DNA of 5,230 nt from an uncultured Sphingomonas sp. (GTDB lineage Bacteria > Pseudomonadota > Alphaproteobacteria > Sphingomonadales > Sphingomonadaceae). The notes below the pieces were generated by a model. That model saw nothing but the letters and a program-made list of their open reading frames with translations. It was not told the DNA's origin and did no database searches. Position 1 is the first letter of the stretch; each line of letters opens with the position of its first letter. Below are positions 1 to 4,468 of this stretch, piece after piece. The position numbers and the translations under genes were made by a program. Where the stretch lies: the NCBI GenBank assembly GCA_946886845.1, contig CAMPJH010000114.1, forward strand, positions 1 to 5,230. Direction: 5' to 3'.

Positions 1-46
1 CGCCAATTTCACCGCCCCGCTGACCGAAGGCGATTTCGTCATCTAG
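1..46 (+). CDS. 3' end of an unidentified protein-coding gene
   Basis: An open frame enters from the left edge (first full codon at base 2) and ends at TAG 44-46, giving the C-terminal residues ANFTAPLTEGDFVI. Third codon positions are mostly G or C, as in the other genes here, which supports real coding. Fourteen residues are too few to assign a family and I do not recognise them. The gene would point toward the opposite-strand tRNA gene. No convincing terminator lies directly after the stop. Confidence 0.4.
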   Translation, partial: ANFTAPLTEGDFVI

Positions 47-107
47 GGACGCTGCCTGGAGCCAGCCGCAGGTTCCTGCATTCGGTCGAACTGTCAAAGC
101 CTCAGGC

Positions 108-183
108 TGGTGGAGCTGAGGGGAATCGAACCCCTGACCTCTGCAGTGCGATTGCAGCGCTCTCCCATCTGAGCTACAGCCCC
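108..183 (-). tRNA. tRNA-Ala, anticodon CGC
   Basis: The reverse complement folds into a complete 76-nt cloverleaf. The acceptor stem GGGGCTG pairs with CAGCTCC (one G-U), the D-arm begins GCTC, and the anticodon stem CTGCA/TGCAG encloses the loop ATCGCAC. The T-arm AGGGG/CCCCT encloses TTCGAAT. The anticodon CGC reads the alanine codon GCG, a heavily used codon in a GC-rich genome. The 3' CCA is encoded (TGG at 108-110 on the plus strand). It stands alone, not in an rRNA operon, and is not the TGC isoacceptor usually found there. Confidence 0.97.
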
Positions 184-201
184 GCGCCGCCAGCCAAACG
201 A

Positions 202-220
202 GGCCCGATGGGATCGGGCC
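202..220 (-). other. Perfect hairpin in the tRNA-Ala leader
   Basis: GGCCCGAT (202-209) and ATCGGGCC (213-220) are exact reverse complements around a 3-base loop, an 8-bp GC-rich stem that reads alike on both strands. If the tRNA promoter call is right, the hairpin lies wholly in the pre-tRNA 5' leader, which RNase P removes. No T-run follows on either strand, so it does not look like a terminator. Confidence 0.5.
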
Positions 221-235
221 GGGCGTCAGGCGGCT

Positions 236-264
236 CACATAGCGAGGCCTTCACGGCTCTACAA
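236..264 (-). promoter_or_regulatory. Probable sigma70-type promoter of the tRNA-Ala gene
   Basis: Read on the minus strand, TTGTAG (259-264) and TATGTG (236-241) are separated by exactly 17 bases and point at the tRNA gene. The bases after the -10 are GC-rich (AGCCGCC), like the discriminators of stringently controlled stable-RNA promoters. Transcription would start near 228-230, leaving a leader of about 45 nt before the mature tRNA 5' end at 183. The assignment rests on motif match and position only. Confidence 0.45.
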
Positions 265-269
265 GCGCT

Positions 270-310
270 CGCCGCAGCCGCGGCGCGGCTTGCCGAAAGC
301 GGCATTTTTT
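270..310 (+). terminator. Tandem hairpins ending in T6, probable plus-strand terminator
   Basis: A 6-bp stem CGCCGC/GCGGCG with loop AGCC (270-285) is followed by a 5-bp stem TGCCG/CGGCA with loop AAAG (291-304), which runs directly into six T residues (305-310). This is the layout of an intrinsic terminator on the plus strand. The second stem is short, so strength is uncertain. It could stop transcription of the gene ending at 46, which would have to cross the tRNA antisense, or it could insulate the stress promoter just downstream. It could also end a small unannotated transcript. Confidence 0.45.
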
Positions 311-324
311 CAACGGCTAATCCA

Positions 325-350
325 GGAACGCCGACTCTTCTTCAGCCGTT
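325..350 (+). promoter_or_regulatory. EcfG (general stress response sigma factor) promoter
   Basis: GGAAC (325-329) and CGTT (347-350) are separated by 17 bases. This is the consensus recognised by the alphaproteobacterial general-stress-response sigma factor EcfG (SigT in Caulobacter): GGAAC, 16-17 bases, CGTT. It lies on the coding strand 60 bases upstream of the ATG at 411, in a non-coding gap. The predicted start is near 356-358, giving a leader of about 55 nt. Motif, spacing, strand and position all agree; expression itself is not shown by sequence. Confidence 0.75.
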
Positions 351-399
351 CTTCCAAAGCGCGGCGCGGGGACCGTCCCGCGCGTGGATTTTGTGTGGA

Positions 400-405
400 A
401 GGAGA
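400..405 (+). promoter_or_regulatory. Ribosome binding site deciding the DUF2171 gene start
   Basis: AGGAGA (400-405) lies 5 bases upstream of the ATG at 411 and is a strong Shine-Dalgarno match. An earlier in-frame ATG at 384 would add nine residues but has no comparable site before it. The start at 411 is therefore preferred. Confidence 0.75.
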
Positions 406-410
406 GTGAA

Positions 411-1358
411 ATGGCGCACGACCAAAACGATATCAGGCGCGGGCGTTTCTACGACGAGGACCGCGAACGAGGCCGCCGCGACGAACGCGGCTTTTTTGAA
501 CGCGCCGGAGACGAGGTCGCTTCCTGGTTCGGCGACGAAGAGGCCGAACGCCGCCGTCGCGAGGACGAGCGGATGCAGCATGGCTGGTCGCGCGAGCGAA
601 ACTTCGACCGCGATCGCTTTGCCGGTCGCGGCCGCTCTGACGAAGGCAATGGCCGGCGCGCGATGAATTGGCGCTCGGGCTACGGCGGCTACGACCGCGA
701 CTTTAGTCCGCGCGGCTATGGCGCCGCCGGGATCGACCGCGGCTATGCCCCCGCCTATGTCGGCGGAACCGGCTACACCGGCGGTTACGGCGGCTATGAC
801 TATGGGTCTGGAAGCGACCGCGGCTATGGCAGCGGCGGCTTCGGCCGATTCGAGGAAGACGAGCGGCGCGATTTCGACCGCAGCTTCGAACAGGGTCGCG
901 GCGGGTTCGGCCGCGAGAATGACCGCAGCTATCAGGCGTGGCGCCAGCGTCAGCTCAACGAGCTCGACCGCGACTATGACGAGTACCGGCGCGAGCACCA
1001 GCAACGGTTCGAGGACGACTTCGGAACCTGGCGTCAGGCCCGCCAACAGAAGCGCGGAATGCTGACCAGCATCCAGGAGCATATGGACGTCGTCGGCAGC
1101 GACGGTCAGATCATCGGTAAGGTCGACTGTGTGCGCCGCGACCTAATCGTCCTGACCAAGTCGGATTCGGACGACAACCGGCACCATGCGATCGGTTGTT
1201 CGATGATCGAATCGGTCGAAGGCGACCAGGTCAGGCTCGAAGTTCCGGCCGAAGAGGCGAAGAGCCGCTGGCAGACTCTCGACAAGGATCGCGGAGAGTT
1301 CGGCGAGCCTGAACGCGAGGCCAATCTCGAGCGCAGCTTCTCGGGCACCTATCGGTAA
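411..1358 (+). CDS. DUF2171 domain protein with Gly/Tyr-rich middle, predicted stress-induced
   Basis: This 315-aa protein is highly hydrophilic and rich in Arg, Asp, Glu and Gly, with no signal peptide or membrane segment, so it is probably cytoplasmic. Residues 1-70 are charged and contain SWFGDEEAERRR (38-49), a motif I associate with alphaproteobacterial envelope- or stress-type proteins such as some BON-domain proteins. Residues 88-147 are low-complexity Gly/Tyr/Arg/Ser sequence. Residues 174-212 form a probable helix with regularly placed Trp, Asp, Tyr and Arg. Residues 226-290 match DUF2171, a small PRC-barrel-like domain (MDVVGSDGQIIGKVD near its start). The biochemical role is unknown. 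The EcfG promoter upstream implies induction by general stress. It converges with the cytochrome gene, 21 nt between stops. Family placement is by recognition of sequence, not by a search. Confidence 0.9.
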   Translation: MAHDQNDIRRGRFYDEDRERGRRDERGFFERAGDEVASWFGDEEAERRRREDERMQHGWSRERNFDRDRFAGRGRSDEGNGRRAMNWRSGYGGYDRDFSPRGYGAAGIDRGYAPAYVGGTGYTGGYGGYDYGSGSDRGYGSGGFGRFEEDERRDFDRSFEQGRGGFGRENDRSYQAWRQRQLNELDRDYDEYRREHQQRFEDDFGTWRQARQQKRGMLTSIQEHMDVVGSDGQIIGKVDCVRRDLIVLTKSDSDDNRHHAIGCSMIESVEGDQVRLEVPAEEAKSRWQTLDKDRGEFGEPEREANLERSFSGTYR

Positions 1359-1379
1359 GGCGCCGAGCCTCGAGCGCTG

Positions 1380-2012
1380 CTAGTCCTGGGGGGCGGCCTC
1401 GCCGCCACCCTTCGGGTCTGCTTCCGGTGACGGCGGTTCGGCTGCCGGCGAATCGCCGTCGGTGGCCGGCTCGGCCGCCGGAGCCGGAGCTGCCGGAGGC
1501 GACTGCGGATTGTCGCCGTGCGCGTTGAGGAACATGATGACGTGGGCGCGGTCCTGCGGATTGCCGAGCCCCGCGAAGGTCATCTTTGTCCCGGGCGCGA
1601 ACGCCTTGGGATTCTTCAGCCACTCGCTGAGCGACTCCCAGGTCCAGGCGCCGCCCTTGCCCGACAGCGCGTCGGTGAAGGCGAAGCCCCTGCCCTGACC
1701 GATCGGCGCGCCGAGCGTGTTCCACAGGTTGGGCCCAAGGGCGTTGGGCCCGCCCTTGTCGGCGTTGTGGCAGGCGGTGCATTTCTTGAACACCTGCTCG
1801 CCCCGCGCCGCGTCGGCGCTGGCGAGATAGAAAGCGATCGGCTGCTCCGCCTCGGCGCCCTCGGCGCCTTCGACTTCGACGCCCTCGATCGGATATCCCA
1901 TGGTCTCCGGGCGACCCGAGTGGAACGCTTCGCCGGCAACGATCGACGATCCAAGCGCGACGATTCCGGCAAACAGCACCCAGCCGGCGATTGTGTTGAA
2001 GCGGTCGTCCAT
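1380..2012 (-). CDS. Membrane-anchored class I cytochrome c
   Basis: This 210-aa protein probably carries electrons between respiratory complexes at the periplasmic face of the inner membrane. Residues 8-26 are a hydrophobic segment with no clear cleavage site, so it probably acts as an N-terminal anchor. A short acidic linker (about 42-57) follows. The haem-binding CTACH is at 78-82, then GPNLW (93-97), which matches the usual GPxL element. Trp, Leu and Pro elements lead to GTKM, whose Met144 is the expected axial ligand. This order is that of cytochrome c2/c552-type (CycM-like) proteins. Residues 167-210 are a disordered Pro/Ala/Glu/Gly tail with no obvious role. The ATG at 2012 is preceded by GAGG (2019-2022 on the plus strand) at 6-base spacing. 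Exact partner (bc1 complex, oxidase) cannot be told from sequence. Confidence 0.93.
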   Translation of the reverse strand: MDDRFNTIAGWVLFAGIVALGSSIVAGEAFHSGRPETMGYPIEGVEVEGAEGAEAEQPIAFYLASADAARGEQVFKKCTACHNADKGGPNALGPNLWNTLGAPIGQGRGFAFTDALSGKGGAWTWESLSEWLKNPKAFAPGTKMTFAGLGNPQDRAHVIMFLNAHGDNPQSPPAAPAPAAEPATDGDSPAAEPPSPEADPKGGGEAAPQD

Positions 2013-2027
2013 TGAAATCCTCTGCGG

Positions 2028-2068
2028 CGGTCGCCGTAAGCATGATTTGCGGGCGCTTTAGGCGACCG
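2028..2068. repeat. Inverted repeat in the cytochrome c upstream region
   Basis: Arms 2028-2041 and 2055-2068 pair at 12 of 14 positions, including eight perfect outer pairs (CGGTCGCC against GGCGACCG), around a 13-base centre. The repeat begins 16 bases before the cytochrome start codon and overlaps the candidate -10. It could be an operator for a dimeric regulator. It could also be an RNA hairpin after mutY, although no T-run follows it. Confidence 0.5.
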
Positions 2069-2083
2069 TTTCGCCCTCTTCAA
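2055..2083 (-). promoter_or_regulatory. Possible promoter of the cytochrome c gene
   Basis: On the minus strand TTGAAG (2078-2083) and TAAAGC (2055-2060) are 17 bases apart, in the 94-nt gap between the mutY stop and the cytochrome start. The -35 is reasonable and the -10 is poor. The alternative is co-transcription with mutY, which lies upstream on the same strand. The -10 sits inside the inverted repeat at 2028-2068. Confidence 0.3.
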
Positions 2084-2106
2084 GCGGCGAGCCAAAGCTC
2101 CGCTGC

Positions 2107-3105
2107 TCAAGCAGCAAGCGGCGCCCTGCCCGCAAGCACGGCGTCGGCGCAGCGCCGATAAAGGGTCGGCAGGCCGGCCTCGCCAATTCGGCCGAGCGGC
2201 TGCCACCAGCCGTTGCGCGAAGGCTCGCCGGCAGTGACGATGGTCAGTTCGAGCGCGAAATGGGTGAAGACGTGGCGAACCCGGCCAAGCGGCTGTCCGG
2301 CAACGCTGCGCGGTTCACTCGTCCAGTCGTCGCCGGGAAGCGCGGCCATCCCGCCGAGCAGGCCCAGTGGCGGGCGTCGAACCAGCCAGACGGCCCCGTC
2401 GCGCTCGACCCAACGCACAACGCCGTAGCGGACCGGCCTTGCCTTGCGCTGCCTGGGCAGCGGAAACAGCTCGGGCGTCCCGCTGGCGAAGGCGGCACAG
2501 TCGACGCTCAGCGGGCACTGGCCGCACAGCGGCGCACGCGGCCGGCAAATCATCGCTCCCAGATCCATCATCGCCTGGGCGAAGTCGCCGGCACCATTCA
2601 CCGGAGTCATCGCGGCAACCGCCTCGCGCAACTCGGCCCTGGTCGGATGCCCCAGTCCGCGGAGTCTCGCGGCAACCCGCTCGACGTTGGAATCGATGAC
2701 CACGGCCGGCTTGCCGAACGCAATCGCGGCGATCGCCGCCGCCGTATAGTCCCCGATCCCGGGAAGCTCGCGAAGCTCGGCCTCGCTGTCCGGAAAGCCC
2801 CGGTCCGCGACTTCGCGGGCGCAGGCGATGAGGTTTCGGGCCCGGGCATAATAGCCAAGGCCCGCCCATTCGCAGAGCACGTCCTCGTCGGTTGCAGCGG
2901 CCAGCGCCTCGACGCTCGGCCAGCGTTCGAGAAACCGCTCAAATCGCGGCGCGACAGCGGCAACCGTGGTCTGCTGAAGCATGACCTCGCTAAGCCAGAC
3001 TTTATAGGGTTCGGGCGGCGGAACTCCGGGCGGCGAGCGCCAGGGAAGATCGCGCGAGTTATCCACATAATGTTGGAGCAGCCGCTCGGCGACATTGGCG
3101 CGCAT
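2107..3105 (-). CDS. mutY: Adenine DNA glycosylase MutY
   Basis: MutY removes adenine mispaired with 8-oxoguanine or guanine, preventing G:C to T:A mutations after oxidative damage. The 332-aa product is close to the usual 350. Its N-terminal HhH-GPD fold has SEVMLQQTTV (39-48) with catalytic Glu40, the helix-hairpin-helix LPGIGDYTAAAI (114-125) and catalytic Asp138. The [4Fe-4S] ligands C187, C194, C197 and C203 show the C-X6-C-X2-C-X5-C spacing. Residues 225-325 are the NUDIX-like 8-oxoG recognition domain with the FTH loop (280-282). The residue after Asp138 is Ser where Gly is common (IDSNVERV). The frame stays open a further 117 codons upstream, but that part is antisense to the next gene and MutY homology begins at the chosen ATG, which has only a weak AGG site. 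Confidence 0.97.
   Translation of the reverse strand: MRANVAERLLQHYVDNSRDLPWRSPPGVPPPEPYKVWLSEVMLQQTTVAAVAPRFERFLERWPSVEALAAATDEDVLCEWAGLGYYARARNLIACAREVADRGFPDSEAELRELPGIGDYTAAAIAAIAFGKPAVVIDSNVERVAARLRGLGHPTRAELREAVAAMTPVNGAGDFAQAMMDLGAMICRPRAPLCGQCPLSVDCAAFASGTPELFPLPRQRKARPVRYGVVRWVERDGAVWLVRRPPLGLLGGMAALPGDDWTSEPRSVAGQPLGRVRHVFTHFALELTIVTAGEPSRNGWWQPLGRIGEAGLPTLYRRCADAVLAGRAPLAA
3059..3067 (+). promoter_or_regulatory. Perfect DnaA box upstream of dciA
   Basis: TTATCCACA is an exact match to the high-affinity DnaA box (TTATNCACA). It lies inside the mutY 5' coding region, spanning codons for Val14-Asp15-Asn16, and 65 bases upstream of the preferred dciA ATG at 3133. A CATAAT hexamer (3066-3071) that could be a -10 overlaps its end, but no good -35 accompanies it. 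No second exact box was seen in the window, so this is not an origin cluster. Regulatory function is inferred from the match and the identity of the downstream gene. Confidence 0.45.
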
Positions 3106-3132
3106 CGGCAGCCTATGGCATGCTCGCGCCCA

Positions 3133-3693
3133 ATGGCGAAGAGACCAGCAGAAAAACGCGCAAAAGCGGACGCGCCGAGGCACAATCGCGCGCGCGCCGC
3201 CGGCGAGCTGATCGGCGCTGTCGGCGGGCCAGCCTTTCGCCGTTTCGGGTTCATCCAGGCGTCGGTTGTCAGCCGCTGGCCGGAGATCGTCGGCGAGCGC
3301 TATGCCAGGGCCTCGTCTCCGGAATCGATCCGGTTTGCGGCCGGCAAGAAATCGGGCGGCGTGCTCAATGTCATTGTCCAGGGCGCGCATGCGCCGCTGA
3401 TGCAGCATCTCGCCCCGGTGATCGTCGAGCGTGTCAACCGCTTCTTCGGCTATCATGCGGTCGCCAAGCTGGCGTTCAGGCAGGGCGCGCCACTGGCGCG
3501 CAAGGATGAACCGAAGCGGCCACAGCTTCGCGCTGTGTCGAAGGAGCTTGGAGAAGGACTGCGTGAAATCGCCGATCCCGAGCTTCGCGCCTGCCTGGAA
3601 GCCCTTGCAGTGCGCATCGAGGCGAGCGATGGGGCCCCCGAGGTGGACTCACCGCCGCCTAACCCGATCCCGATAAGCGGAGTTATCAAGTAG
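3133..3693 (+). CDS. dciA: DUF721 / DciA-family predicted replicative helicase loader
   Basis: DciA proteins bind DnaB and help load the replicative helicase in bacteria lacking DnaC or DnaI. The 186-aa product has a basic N-terminus (1-22). A DUF721 domain at about 24-112 contains FRRFGFIQASVVSRWPEIVG (37-56), then VLNVIVQGAHAPLMQHL (77-93) and the helix VIVERVNRFFGYHAV (96-110). The tail (115-186) ends in a Pro-rich stretch. The frame is open far upstream, but that part is antisense to mutY. ATG 3133 starts the typical basic N-terminus; ATG 3115, adding MACSRP, is the alternative, and neither has a clear ribosome site. It is divergent from mutY with 27 nt between starts (9 nt with the alternative) and its stop abuts the next ATG. 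Family is fairly sure; the loading role is known for relatives, not shown here. Confidence 0.87.
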   Translation: MAKRPAEKRAKADAPRHNRARAAGELIGAVGGPAFRRFGFIQASVVSRWPEIVGERYARASSPESIRFAAGKKSGGVLNVIVQGAHAPLMQHLAPVIVERVNRFFGYHAVAKLAFRQGAPLARKDEPKRPQLRAVSKELGEGLREIADPELRACLEALAVRIEASDGAPEVDSPPPNPIPISGVIK

Positions 3694-4443
3694 ATGAAGT
3701 CCAGCCATCTCCTCCTTGCAACCGCCGCCATCCTGGCGAGCGCCGCATGCAACGCCGAAAAGGGCAGCGAGTCCGCCGGCGGCACGTCCACCCCGGTCGA
3801 AGCCGTCAAGCCGCCGGCCAATGGCGACTGGAGCACGGTCGTCACCCAAACCAGCACCGGCGGGTTCCTGATGGGCAATCCCGACGCCAAGGTGAAGCTC
3901 GCCGAGTTCGGCTCGCTGACCTGCCCGCACTGCGCCGAGTTCGACCAGAGAGGCGTTCCGCAGCTGGTCGAGAAGTATGTGAAGAGCGGCCAGGTCAGCT
4001 ACGAATTCCGCAACTATGTGCGCGACCCGTTCGACATCGCCGTCTCGCTGATCGCACGCTGCAACGGCTCGAAGAGCTTCTTCCCGCTGACCCACGCGCT
4101 GTTCAAGGACCAGGCGGATTGGATGGGCCGGCTCCAGACCGTTCCGGAAGCGCAGATTCAGGCCCTGACCGCAATGGGCCCGGAGCGCCAGTTCCTGGAA
4201 ATCGCCAAGGTTGCCGGAATGCAGCAATGGGCGGCGATGCGCGGCGTTCCGACCGCCAAGAGCACCCAGTGCCTGACCGACCAGGAAGCGGTTAACCAAC
4301 TGGTCCAGATGAACAGCGACGCGACCAACGAATTTCCGGACATGCCGGGCACCCCGACCTTCGTCATAAACGGCAAGATGGTCGAGAATGCCGGCACCTG
4401 GGAGTTGCTCGAACCGCAGATCCGCGAAGCGCTCGGCAGCTAG
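3694..4443 (+). CDS. DsbA-like thiol:disulfide oxidoreductase, probably a lipoprotein
   Basis: This 249-aa protein should form or rearrange disulfides in exported proteins. Residues 1-18 are a signal peptide with hydrophobic core (LLLATAAILASAA). SAAC at 16-19 resembles a lipobox, so Cys19 may be lipidated, although Ser at -3 is not the preferred residue. A Gly/Ser/Pro linker (about 20-45) precedes the thioredoxin fold with its inserted helical domain. The active site is CPHC (77-80) and the cis-proline loop is GTPTFVINGK (219-228, Pro221). Two further cysteines, C123 and C193, flank the inserted domain and could form a second, structural disulfide. The ATG follows the dciA stop with no gap, implying translational coupling; GGAG at 3679-3682 is 11 bases away. 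The next gene, smc, starts 25 nt after the stop. Oxidase versus isomerase activity cannot be decided here. Confidence 0.9.
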   Translation: MKSSHLLLATAAILASAACNAEKGSESAGGTSTPVEAVKPPANGDWSTVVTQTSTGGFLMGNPDAKVKLAEFGSLTCPHCAEFDQRGVPQLVEKYVKSGQVSYEFRNYVRDPFDIAVSLIARCNGSKSFFPLTHALFKDQADWMGRLQTVPEAQIQALTAMGPERQFLEIAKVAGMQQWAAMRGVPTAKSTQCLTDQEAVNQLVQMNSDATNEFPDMPGTPTFVINGKMVENAGTWELLEPQIREALGS

Positions 4444-4456
4444 CGGTCCGGGCGGG

Positions 4457-4462
4457 GGAGGA
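4457..4462 (+). promoter_or_regulatory. Ribosome binding site for a TTG-started smc
   Basis: GGAGGA (4457-4462) is a full Shine-Dalgarno match 6 bases before TTG 4469. No ATG or GTG in this frame lies between the dsbA-like stop and the conserved N-terminal SMC sequence. This fixes TTG as the start. Confidence 0.85.
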
Positions 4463-4468
4463 CACAGC

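Noticed and set aside
98..108. AGCC/GGCT mini-hairpin just past the tRNA 3' end as a minus-strand terminator
   Set aside because: The stem is only 4 bp, overlaps the CCA end and is followed by just TTTG, too weak to call.
342..1082. A 246-codon minus-strand open frame rich in Ala, Val and Ile
   Set aside because: It is antisense to the DUF2171 gene. Its composition is what the complement of Arg/Asp/Gly-rich codons gives, and it shows no domain or ribosome site.
2089..2115. Small hairpins GCTGC/GCAGC (2102-2115) and GAGC/GCTC (2089-2100) around the mutY stop as a terminator
   Set aside because: Stems are 4-5 bp, the first overlaps the last codons of mutY, and no T-run follows on the minus strand.
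3059..3067. The DnaA box as part of a replication origin
   Set aside because: Only one exact box is present, with no AT-rich unwinding region or cluster. It lies in coding sequence, so a regulatory or chance site is more likely.
3043..3071. CATAAT at 3066-3071 as the -10 of a dciA promoter
   Set aside because: The -10 is good (5 of 6), but the -35 position (GGGAAG) matches poorly at any normal spacing, so I did not call a promoter.
2260..3132. The long plus-strand open extension upstream of dciA
   Set aside because: It is antisense to mutY throughout, while MutY has complete catalytic and cluster motifs. DUF721 similarity begins only after 3133.
3106..3456. The 117-codon N-terminal extension of mutY
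   Set aside because: It is antisense to the dciA coding region and lacks any MutY feature. The glycosylase N-terminus starts at 3105.
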